Below, one piece after another: positions 36,979-44,276 of a stretch of DNA of 64,000 nt. Numbering within the stretch: position 1 is the first letter of the stretch; each line of letters begins with the position of its first letter. Source of the DNA: Daejeonella sp. H1SJ63 (lineage in GTDB: Bacteria > Bacteroidota > Bacteroidia > Sphingobacteriales > Sphingobacteriaceae). Below the pieces are notes generated by a model. The model ran no database searches and had not been told where the DNA came from. It saw only the letters and a program-made list of their open reading frames with translations. The stretch covers positions 1 to 64,000 of the forward strand of contig NZ_JARKMZ010000027.1 of the NCBI RefSeq assembly GCF_029360775.1. The letters run 5' to 3'. The position numbers and the translations under genes were made by a program.

Positions 36979-37209
36979 AATTAGGCTAGTGTGTATTAAG
37001 GGGCTGATTAAATACAGTTTTACCCTTTCCTCAGGTTTCAATTCTTTAAAAACACAACCTTCTACTCCAATAGGTGGCAGCCTCAATTCAGATGATAATT
37101 CACAGGCCTTAGCCGATCTATGGCAAGTGCTTTAATAGGGTTTAAGTATCCTAAACAGCAATTTTAACCAGTATCCACGTTTTGCTCTATTATAAGTTAT
37201 GTTCGATTT

Positions 37210-37280
37210 AAACTGGCATATTCGTTTATAAGCGGATGAAGTTGGAAGGTGCAGCAATAAATAAGTTAGTTGCAAGCTTA
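37210..37280 (+). repeat. imperfect direct repeat, unit A
   Basis: About 71 bp containing the core ATATTCGTTTATAAG followed by GTTGGAA and ATAAGTTA. It is repeated 131 bp downstream (37341-37411) with roughly three quarters identity. It lies in the 449-bp gap between the PRTase and the HEPN-like gene. The remainder of the gap (36979-37209 and 37281-37340) shows nothing I can assign. Confidence 0.6.
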
Positions 37281-37340
37281 GGACGACCCAGCATACTAGC
37301 ATCATTGTTATATTATATTTATTCTATTTCCGGTCAAAAT

Positions 37341-37411
37341 AAACGGTTATATTCGTTTATAAGTGGCCGGTGTTGGAAAATTCGGCGATAAGTTATTCAG
37401 TTGCTACTTTA
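37341..37411 (+). repeat. imperfect direct repeat, unit B
   Basis: Second unit (TATATTCGTTTATAAGTGG...GGCGATAAGTTATTCAG). It ends 16 bp before the start codon of the HEPN-like gene. It probably marks the left junction of the accessory segment. Confidence 0.6.
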
Positions 37412-37427
37412 CCGAGACCGCAAAACA

Positions 37428-38360
37428 ATGTCAAACAGTAGAAAAAAAGACATAATTAAATCAAAACCTCTGAATTTTACGTCTGAAGAGGCTGTTAAGA
37501 ATAAAATTCCAATTCAGAATTTTATTTTCAAAACAGATGAAACTCATTTAAAGTGGATAGAAAATACTACAATCAGAATTGCAGAATGGAGACAAATATT
37601 TTTAAGCACATATGCAAGATGGGCTTTGTCTATAAACGGACTAAATCTTGCAAATGAAAAATATACTTCACCTGATTTTTATACTAAAAAACAATTTATT
37701 GTAACTTCTATTAGGCCTTCCAAAACAGATAATAGAATTCCCGAAAGACAGACAATTATTACTTGGGATGGAATAACAGCAGGAAAGCAGCATTTAAAGT
37801 CAGTAAACTATATAAGTGAATTTGGCATAATAGACCTTTATTCAGCTTTAGAGGAATTTGTATTTGACATTTACAAAATCTTTCTAAATAGCAACCCGGA
37901 TAATCTTATAAAAGGAAGCGAGTTTAAAGACTTAAGAAAACTATTTAGAGAAAGAAACAATAGTGAGGATTTAAAAAAACAGTGGGAAAGCGAATGGGAA
38001 AAACGACTAAGTAGTTGGCATAGGAAAAGACTTTATGACGGTTTGTCTAAAGTATTCCTTTCATATTGCAAAGAAGCAAATCTTAAAACACCGAGCCACT
38101 ATAAAGAATCTAGTCCTTCCACTTGGGGTGATAATATTGAATTTGTTGCATTAATTAGAAATCACTTAGTTCACGGTGCGTCAAAGGTTGACAAAGTATT
38201 GGGAGAATTCGCAACTAATCGACCTTGGATACCTAATTCATTTAAAGAAGGCGATGATTTGAACTTGTCATTACGACATTTAGAAAGTATTGAACTCTTT
38301 ACGGCACAAATTTGTGACGCAGTAAATTTTTCACTAATTGAATACACTTCAAAAAAATAA
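37428..38360 (+). CDS. HEPN-domain-like protein (putative ribonuclease), accessory gene
   Basis: 310 aa from ATG 37428; the frame is open to a TTG 27 bp earlier. All-helical in appearance. The stretch IIDLYSALEEFVFDIYKIF resembles the first HEPN helix, and the motif R244-N-H-L-V-H249 in LIRNHLVHGASKVD fits the catalytic R-x4-6-H of HEPN RNases. The end, NLSLRHLESIELFTAQI, matches the last helix of RiboL-PSP/MAE-type HEPN proteins. Such proteins are often toxins or anti-phage effectors. No partner antitoxin is visible next to it. Base composition is clearly more AT-rich than the core genes. Confidence 0.55.
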   Translation: MSNSRKKDIIKSKPLNFTSEEAVKNKIPIQNFIFKTDETHLKWIENTTIRIAEWRQIFLSTYARWALSINGLNLANEKYTSPDFYTKKQFIVTSIRPSKTDNRIPERQTIITWDGITAGKQHLKSVNYISEFGIIDLYSALEEFVFDIYKIFLNSNPDNLIKGSEFKDLRKLFRERNNSEDLKKQWESEWEKRLSSWHRKRLYDGLSKVFLSYCKEANLKTPSHYKESSPSTWGDNIEFVALIRNHLVHGASKVDKVLGEFATNRPWIPNSFKEGDDLNLSLRHLESIELFTAQICDAVNFSLIEYTSKK

Positions 38361-38366
38361 AAGCAG

Positions 38367-38501
38367 CAGCTAACAGGGTATTTGCAATAGTTCGGCTTAA
38401 CGTTGAATGCTCAACATCAGTAATTCTATTTAACTTTGGCGCAAAACTCAGCTGAAGATATACTATTTCCGCACCATCACAAATACCTAATCCGTTAGCT
38501 G
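38367..38501 (+). repeat. attC-like imperfect inverted repeat between accessory genes
   Basis: The left arm CAGCTAACAGGGTATTTG (38367-38384) and right arm CAAATACCTAATCCGTTAGCTG (38480-38501, given here only as its two ends CAAATACC and GTTAGCTG) pair with a small bulge. The region begins 7 bp after a stop codon and ends 7 bp before the next ATG. Terminal AGCTAAC / GTTAGCT resembles, but does not exactly match, the RYYYAAC / GTTRRRY core sites of integron attC. Confidence 0.45.
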
Positions 38502-38508
38502 TTATAAT

Positions 38509-38958
38509 ATGAACGACACTACAAAAAACAAGATCAACAGCAATGAAAGATTTGTTCGGTGGCAGAATATTTTAAGAGAACACGTTAGCTTCTTAAATAA
38601 TTTGCTTTTGACCATCTCCTTTGGAATATTAGGGTTTATATTTTCACTTCTAAACAACAAAAATTTCAATCCAAATTGTTGTCAAAAGATATTTTTCACA
38701 TTTGGCCTTTTAACTTTATTATTTTCGATAATCTTTGGAACAGGTACAATTTTTAGTCGACTTTTTGATTTTCGGACAACACTAAATAAAATTAAAAGTG
38801 AGCTAAATAATAAAAGTGTAACAGACTATAAAACACTAATGAAAGTGTACCAAAAAACGACATGGTGCCTTCTTTATTTACAAATATTGACACTTTTAAT
38901 CTCAACAGTCAGCATTACAATTTCACTAATATCAATTTTCAATGAAAAGCTATTTTAA
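38509..38958 (+). CDS. small multi-pass membrane protein, accessory cassette gene 1
   Basis: 149 aa with three clear hydrophobic segments: about residues 27-47 (FLNNLLLTISFGILGFIFSLL), 61-84 and 117-143. The charged N-terminus is NERFVRWQNILREH. I do not recognise a named family; similar short 3-4 helix proteins are common in accessory regions of Bacteroidetes. Its end overlaps the start of the next gene by 17 bp, so the two are co-translated. AT-rich codon use unlike the core genes. Confidence 0.65.
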   Translation: MNDTTKNKINSNERFVRWQNILREHVSFLNNLLLTISFGILGFIFSLLNNKNFNPNCCQKIFFTFGLLTLLFSIIFGTGTIFSRLFDFRTTLNKIKSELNNKSVTDYKTLMKVYQKTTWCLLYLQILTLLISTVSITISLISIFNEKLF

Positions 38959-39379
38959 TTTAAAAAGGAATTTACTATTTGTACTTTTTATCTTGTTTCA
39001 ATCTTATAGTTTTGCTCAAAGTGGTCTAAACAAAAGCAAAGACGAATTAATTTCTTTTATTAGACGACCTGCTTTTGCTTCGCTATACCCTGAAGTTACA
39101 ATTGACGACAATTCAATTATTGTTTTTTCTAAAGACCTTAAAAAAGGTGTTTTTTATAACTTCAATTCATTTAATAGATGTAATGGAGAAGTAATGTCAG
39201 AGCGACTAAACTCAAATAACTTCGAAAGCACTCTTAGTTTTCTTAAAGCTTACCTAAAATTATTAAATTACGAAAAGGATTATAACACTGAAAACGTTTA
39301 CAGGAATGCAAGTGAAAGAATAACGGCATCTATAGAGAAAAATGACGGATGGTTGAATATAGTTTTTAAAAAATATTAG
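38942..39379 (+). CDS. small exported protein, accessory cassette gene 2
   Basis: 145 aa. N-terminal signal peptide ending QSYSFAQ. The mature part of about 120 residues has no recognised domain; it contains FIRRPAFASLYPEVTIDD and ends DGWLNIVFKKY. Overlaps the upstream membrane-protein gene by 17 bp, and its stop codon directly touches the next ATG. Location probably periplasm. Unknown function; tight coupling implies it works with its two neighbours. Confidence 0.65.
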   Translation: MKSYFNLKRNLLFVLFILFQSYSFAQSGLNKSKDELISFIRRPAFASLYPEVTIDDNSIIVFSKDLKKGVFYNFNSFNRCNGEVMSERLNSNNFESTLSFLKAYLKLLNYEKDYNTENVYRNASERITASIEKNDGWLNIVFKKY

Positions 39380-39952
39380 ATGAAAAAGAAACACCTAATT
39401 ACTTTGTTACTAATTGCAATTAGTGCTACAAACTGCTTTTCCCAAATAACAAATATCAAATCAAAAATTAATGATATATTTTTCAATTTTCCAAAAAGTA
39501 GTGAAAAATTCGATATTAAATTGATCGTAAATAGTTCAGAAAATTTTTATGACTATTGGGAAAGTAAAACTTCAAATGGTAGTATGTCAGTGAGTTTCGA
39601 GCAGAATCCATTAATGTCGTTTTTAGGATCTAAGAATAACATCATGTTAATTTTAAAAGAAAACCATAAATACGACCAGCTAGCATTGACTAGTGAATAT
39701 AGTTCAAATGAGGCTTCCAAATGTCAAAAACAATTGGAGGAAGTACTAAATATTTTCGATCCAATTTCATATAAAACTTTTAAAAGCGTTTCTGAAAATG
39801 AGAATAACGATTTAATTGGACGTGGGTATTCTTTTTATTCTTCTTCAAGTAGCCTTTTAAAAAAGAAAGCGTATTTATCTTTAAGTATCATTGAAAATTA
39901 CAAAGGCAACTATGTATTTGATATTCATTATTTTCCATCAAATCTGTATTAA
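39380..39952 (+). CDS. small exported protein, accessory cassette gene 3
   Basis: 190 aa. Signal peptide MKKKHLITLLLIAISATNCFSQ; the Cys at residue 19 could make it a lipoprotein, but Q after S fits normal Sec cleavage better. The mature region is rich in Ser, Asn and Lys and matches no family I know. It starts on the base after the preceding stop codon. Downstream, CCGCTAACAACAAATTTGTG (39973-39992) looks like the left arm of a second attC-like repeat, whose right arm is missing before the mobile element at 40035. Confidence 0.65.
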   Translation: MKKKHLITLLLIAISATNCFSQITNIKSKINDIFFNFPKSSEKFDIKLIVNSSENFYDYWESKTSNGSMSVSFEQNPLMSFLGSKNNIMLILKENHKYDQLALTSEYSSNEASKCQKQLEEVLNIFDPISYKTFKSVSENENNDLIGRGYSFYSSSSSLLKKKAYLSLSIIENYKGNYVFDIHYFPSNLY

Positions 39953-40034
39953 TTTAAAATGAAAAATTACAACCGCTAACAACAAATTTGTGTAAAAATG
40001 GCTGACGGTGGTTAAAGTCAATTTATCAGTTAAT

Positions 40035-40749
40035 CACTAGTGTCCGGTTAAAATGATTTGCTCACACTGAAAATCTTTCGCTCATGCCGCTGGGCACTTC
40101 CTTTTCCTTCAGCTGGAAAAGGAAGTGCCTTACTTAAGGCATTGTAAATCCACATTTTATCCTATTAACGCACTCCAAGCCGTGCGTAAGGAAGAGAGAT
40201 ATGAACGTTACTACAACACTTCTCCAGATTGCTTGAAGCCTGTGCTATATGATTGTTATCACAAAGGATAAAACGCGCTTTTACTGCCAAATCCCGGAAG
40301 GCCGATCCCTGCATGACTCAATACCTGTAGTAGATGAATGACTGTCACCCGAAGCACGATTCCAACAAACGATCATATTATACAGGAGCTACCGAAGAAC
40401 GTTTCAATCCCCAGTGCCTGCAAGATCAAAAAACAGAGACAGATTCAATCAAAAAGTAATACCGAGCATTAGGCTTTGGGATCATATGCGGTATGCTTTC
40501 ATGAAACAATATCCCCCAAAGACAGCGATCGCTGCTTTTTGATGTGTGGTTGGTTTGTGGCTAAAGGCACCTAGGGATTGAAAGAGGCTTTTGGGTACTT
40601 TTGGCCTTCAAAAGTACCGAGCCCTCCCGGCGATAGAGGGAGGAATGGTTATAGAGGAGGGCTTACATTGAAATCCTAAAATAATATCCATGTTTTAAAG
40701 GCCAAAACAAAGTTTTTTTATTCGTTCTAAATTTAACCGGACACTAGTG
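40035..40749 (+). mobile_element. TIR-bounded structured non-coding element, copy 2 (perfect ends)
   Basis: 715 bp bounded by perfect inverted ends: CACTAGTGTCCGGTTAAA at 40035-40052 and its complement at 40732-40749, extending 3 bp outward on both sides to 21 bp. No transposase is encoded. Inside, near the left end, is a perfect 15-bp stem GGCACTTCCTTTTCC (40093-40107 with 40115-40129, 7-nt loop). Further in is the palindrome CAGCGATCGCTG (40523-40534). It is a MITE-like or structured-RNA-carrying element, the inverse of copy 1 at 33410-34294. I see no clear target-site duplication. Confidence 0.75.
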
Positions 40750-40750
40750 A

Positions 40751-41017
40751 TTCGGGAATGTCACCATGAAAAAAGGCATTTTAACAAATGACCAAACCTC
40801 CTGGGATTGGGTTTCAGAAATTAAAATGAATTTACCGGTAAGAAGAACAATAACTATATGGCTCCTGGATGAAGCAGGTAATAGAACAATAGAATGGCAA
40901 CTAATTAATGCCTGGCCAACAAAAATTACCGGCACCGATCTAAAATCAGATAGAAATGAGATCGCTGTTGAATTGGTAGAGCTTGTTTATGAAAATCTCA
41001 AAATAAGTATGAAATAA
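40751..41017 (+). pseudogene. 5'-truncated phage-tail / contractile-injection tube protein (T4 gp19 family)
   Basis: The surviving frame gives about 88 residues; the first ATG is at 40766. It carries the C-terminal part of the gp19-like tail tube family: MKKGILTNDQTSWDW, then ITIWLLDEAGNR, WQLINAWPTKITGTDLKS and a final VELVELVYENLKI. Complete members are about 140-150 aa, so the N-terminal half is missing. In-frame stops TAG and TGA lie in the terminal repeat of the mobile element immediately upstream, so insertion or deletion at the element end removed the 5' part. No other tail or injection-system genes are present. Confidence 0.6.
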
Positions 41018-41053
41018 GGTTCTGTAAAACCGCCTGCGTCAGTCTGCAACTCT

Positions 41054-41194
41054 GCGTCATCCTGACGAGCCGTACCTGTTTTGAATTCACCAGGATTGTG
41101 ATGGCGAGGAAGGATCTCATCCGAAGTAAGCAGAATTGATCATTGGAGTAATCAAAGCGAACCAATACGAAGATCCCTCCTGCGTCAGGATGAC
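41054..41194. repeat. REP-like intergenic inverted repeat
   Basis: Perfect 12-bp outer arms GTCATCCTGACG (41056-41067) and CGTCAGGATGAC (41183-41194), with a nested AAGGATCT / AGATCC pair. This resembles the dispersed 'GTCATCCTGA...TCAGGATGAC' repeats found between genes in many Bacteroidetes. Confidence 0.6.
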
Positions 41195-41210
41195 ATTAAT
41201 CTACCCCCCT

Positions 41211-41313
41211 CACTCTACCTAAACTTCCTTCAGATTCAGATAAAAAGCCAAACGCTCGGCCGTCAGGTCAGAAGCACTGACTACATATTTAGCCTTAGAA
41301 TAAAACGGTTCAC
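41211..41313 (-). pseudogene. duplicated 3' end of aroK
   Basis: 103 bp nearly identical (6 differences counted) to the end of the intact aroK gene at 42531-42633, same orientation, offset by exactly 1320 bp. Its translation keeps FYSKAKYVVSA and LTAERLAFYLNLKEV and the stop codon at 41219. The remaining aroK sequence is absent. The rest of the gap to the SDR gene (41314-41563) holds a GC-rich stretch (CCGGCGCGAGCCCGG) and a doubtful minus-strand frame. Confidence 0.75.
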
Positions 41314-41563
41314 CCAACCGGCGCGAGCCCGGCTAGCCTTTCTGGTTGAATCTTTCAAGCCTTTGCTTTAAAGATAAAGGCCTGCCATTTTCGGTTTCTA
41401 TTAGGTAATTATACTTAGAATAAGGATATTTAATAAAGGATGATAAAAGAGCCGCAAGACTACAAAATTTAGCGGGCTTGCGGCAGTTTATCATCGTTGT
41501 AGACGAGTTACCGGTCATTGTATTAAGACAACATATTAACATAAACAATTTAAAATCAATAAA

Positions 41564-42319
41564 ATGGAAAATCAATTTAAAGAAAAAGTAGCTATTGTGA
41601 CAGGTGGCTCATTTGGAATAGGCAGAGCTACTGCCATTGCCTTTGCAAAAAAAGGCGCAAAAGTTGCCGTTGTGGACTGGGTAGAAGACAGCGAAACGCT
41701 CAATGTTATCAAGTCACTTGGAGGGGAAACAATATTTATTAAATGCGATATATCAAAACCAGAAGATGTAAAAGCAATGGTAGAAAAAACCATTGCAACG
41801 TTCGGTCGTTTAGACTATGCTTTTAACAATGCAGGAATTGAAGGTAATAATGGGTCTGTACATGAGTGTACAGAGGAAAATTGGGATAAAACAATTGGTA
41901 TTAACCTAAAAGGCATATGGCTCTCCATGAAATATGAAATCCCTGAAATGCTTAAGCAAGGTAAAGGAGTAATTGTTAACTGCGCTTCTATTGCCGGACT
42001 GGTGGGTTTTCCGGGTTTACCTGCTTATGTAGCATCAAAACACGGTGTTATAGGATTGACGAAGACATCTGCATTAGAATGTGCTAAACTTGGAATTAGA
42101 GTGAATGCTGTTTGTCCAGGAGCAATTAAAACCCCAATGATTGACAGGATTACTGGTAACAAAAAAGAGGTGGAAGAACAGTTTGCCGCTATGGAACCCA
42201 TTGGACGATTGGGCCAACCGGAAGAAGTTGCTAATTCTGTGCTGTGGCTTTGCTCTGATGATGCATCATTTATAACCGGACATGCAATGGCAGTTGATGG
42301 CGGCTGGGTTGCACAATAA
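41564..42319 (+). CDS. SDR family NAD(P)-dependent oxidoreductase
   Basis: 251 aa, classical short-chain dehydrogenase. Cofactor motif TGGSFGIGRA (residues about 12-21), NNAG, the catalytic Ser in NCASIAG, Tyr/Lys in YVASK, and the C-terminal DDASFITGHAMAVDGGW. Close to glucose-1-dehydrogenase / 3-oxoacyl-reductase-like SDRs; substrate unknown. It lies between the two copies of the aroK 3' end, so it was probably gained with that duplication. Confidence 0.88.
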   Translation: MENQFKEKVAIVTGGSFGIGRATAIAFAKKGAKVAVVDWVEDSETLNVIKSLGGETIFIKCDISKPEDVKAMVEKTIATFGRLDYAFNNAGIEGNNGSVHECTEENWDKTIGINLKGIWLSMKYEIPEMLKQGKGVIVNCASIAGLVGFPGLPAYVASKHGVIGLTKTSALECAKLGIRVNAVCPGAIKTPMIDRITGNKKEVEEQFAAMEPIGRLGQPEEVANSVLWLCSDDASFITGHAMAVDGGWVAQ

Positions 42320-42395
42320 TAGTGTGATTTTAATGGTTAATTTTAATATACGATGGAGTGTACTGCCGGAATATGCGGAATCAAAAAGCTTTTAG

Positions 42396-42518
42396 AAATT
42401 AATAAAAGCTTTTACAGCAGAGGCTAACAAACATGATATTAATGGCAATGTACACCCACCTGTTGCTGACAATACCAACAGGGGCATGAGATTAGGAAGG
42501 TTGTTACAAAAAACTTAG
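42396..42518 (+). pseudogene. possible decayed coding remnant
   Basis: A frame without start codon reads ...AFTAEANKHDINGNVH and ends GMRLGRLLQKT before a TAG. A second frame just upstream (MECTAGICGIKKLLEINK) stops shortly before. The composition looks protein-like, which suggests a frameshifted leftover behind the SDR gene. I cannot name the family. Confidence 0.25.
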
Positions 42519-42538
42519 GGTTCTAAGCCTCACTCAAC

Positions 42539-43048
42539 CTACACTTCCTTCAGATTCAGATAAAAAGCCAAACGCTCAGCCGTCAGATCAGCAGCACTGA
42601 CTACATATTTAGCCTTAGAATAAAACTGTTCACGATCTTTCAGCTTTTCAGCAATAAAATTAACCAGATCCTCATTTTTAAGATGTTTGATGAGTGGCCT
42701 GTCGGCTGTGGAGTGTTCCAAACGACTGGCAAGGCCTCTCGGACTCATAGAAAGATAAGCCACAGTCCCATTCTCATTCATCCAATCCATATTATCTGAA
42801 AAACACGGAGCTCCTCCGCCTGTGGCAATAATTACATTTTCAGGATAGTCGGTTTTTTGCAGAACCTCTCTTTCAAGATCCCTGAACTGCTGCTCTCCAT
42901 GAGCCGCAAAATAATCCACAATACTCATTCCTGCCCTTGATTCTATTAACTTATCCAGGTCAATAAAATCATACTTCAGATAGTTTGCAAGCTTTTTCCC
43001 AATGGTAGTTTTGCCGCTACCCATAAACCCAACCAGAAATACTTTCAT
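42539..43048 (-). CDS. aroK: shikimate kinase
   Basis: 169 aa. P-loop GFMGSGKTTIGKKL (residues about 6-19), DLDKLIE (shikimate/Mg), FRDLEREVL, ATGGGAPC and the lid region STADRPLIKH. Phosphorylates shikimate in aromatic amino acid synthesis. Full length. Third gene of the minus-strand unit after the DUF1599 and BT_3928-type genes (28 bp spacing). Its 3' end is duplicated at 41211-41313. Confidence 0.95.
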   Translation of the reverse strand: MKVFLVGFMGSGKTTIGKKLANYLKYDFIDLDKLIESRAGMSIVDYFAAHGEQQFRDLEREVLQKTDYPENVIIATGGGAPCFSDNMDWMNENGTVAYLSMSPRGLASRLEHSTADRPLIKHLKNEDLVNFIAEKLKDREQFYSKAKYVVSAADLTAERLAFYLNLKEV

Positions 43049-43076
43049 ATTATATTTAAATACCGCTTTTGAATAA

Positions 43077-44228
43077 TCATTTATTAAAATACTCAGATGT
43101 CAGACGCTCATACGATGGCAGATTATTATAATGCCATTTATTAATCACATTCCCTCCCTTAAGCAGCATCAAACCCGGATTAGATCGTACCATACTTTTC
43201 AATGGAATGGCATCTGCAAAAAATACTTCCATTACCAGTTTATTCTTTTTGCTGAACAGCTCAGCATCCTGAACTGAATTTGAAGTCAGAAAAACGGTAC
43301 GGATATTGAAATTCTCAGCAGCATTGATGGCCAGTGCATTCAAATCACCAATAGCCTGCTGATCTGCATTTGAAAGATCGTAAGCCACGATAACCAGATT
43401 GTAAAATGGGTTTTCAAGCAGTTCGGCATTATAATCTGTCCCCTGACTGTCTGTGATCTTCAGATCTTTGATCTTCAGGTCAAAACCTTTTTTAATCAGT
43501 TTAGACTCGGGCTCTCCAACGATTTCCCAGTTCTTATCTTTCCATATTTCAGTTTTCAGATACTCCTTGTCGGTCATCTTTTTGGTTTCGGCACTCTGTT
43601 TATTCTTCAGGGTATAAGTTATTTCGTACTCATCCTGAGGTGCTCCCGGAGGAACAATCATGAGCTGAGGTATATTATTACCAACTTTATACGGCAGAAA
43701 ATCCAGAACCGGAAGAAAATTAGTGGTGTATAAGCCAAAGCCCAGGGAAGCTAAAACTACCAGCACTGCGACCAGCTTTTGAGCAGATTCTTTCCTGATC
43801 AGGGGATGAATCTGCTCTCTTTTAATGAAAATAAGAAGAATCATGGCAAGCAGGACCAGATCCTTGCTAAACGATTGCCATGGAGTTAAAGGAATGGCAT
43901 CTCCAAAGCATCCGCAGGAGGTAACTACCTTAAAAAATGCAGAGTAGAAAGTCAGAAAGGTAAAGAAAATAATGATGAGCAGCAGTCCCCATGCCACTCT
44001 CGCCGACCATAAACCCAATAAGAGCAATGCTCCTAAAATGATTTCGAGTGTACAAAGTAAAATGGCAATGGCTGTGGCATAATCATGCAGAAAAGCGATG
44101 TGAAATACTTCGAAATACTCCTGCAGTTTATAGCCAAAACCCATCGGATCATTGGCCTTGATGAGTCCTGAAAAAATAAATAACAGCCCTACAATGACTC
44201 TGGTAATTTGCAACCCAATATTCTTCAT
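43077..44228 (-). CDS. BT_3928-type protein: DoxX-like membrane domain plus thioredoxin-fold tail
   Basis: 383 aa. The N-terminal 150 residues have four membrane helices of the DoxX/MauE type (IVGLLFIFSGLIKANDPMGFGYKLQEYF). After a second hydrophobic segment near residues 150-172, a periplasmic region ends in a thioredoxin-like fold (FYNLVIVAYDLSNAD..., NIRTVFLTSNS) that lacks a CxxC pair. Widespread in Bacteroidetes next to DUF1599 and folP-type genes. Exact role unknown; possibly redox or quinone related. Confidence 0.85.
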   Translation of the reverse strand: MKNIGLQITRVIVGLLFIFSGLIKANDPMGFGYKLQEYFEVFHIAFLHDYATAIAILLCTLEIILGALLLLGLWSARVAWGLLLIIIFFTFLTFYSAFFKVVTSCGCFGDAIPLTPWQSFSKDLVLLAMILLIFIKREQIHPLIRKESAQKLVAVLVVLASLGFGLYTTNFLPVLDFLPYKVGNNIPQLMIVPPGAPQDEYEITYTLKNKQSAETKKMTDKEYLKTEIWKDKNWEIVGEPESKLIKKGFDLKIKDLKITDSQGTDYNAELLENPFYNLVIVAYDLSNADQQAIGDLNALAINAAENFNIRTVFLTSNSVQDAELFSKKNKLVMEVFFADAIPLKSMVRSNPGLMLLKGGNVINKWHYNNLPSYERLTSEYFNK

Positions 44229-44276
44229 GAGGATAAGATTTCTAAAGAAGTTTATAAAAACAAATGCTGAAGCGGA

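Noticed and set aside
41333-41575. 80-codon minus-strand frame between the aroK fragment and the SDR gene
   Set aside because: The end (YLIETENGRPLSLKQRLERF) looks protein-like, but the start overlaps the SDR start region, there is no family match, and it may be only a remnant. Not called.
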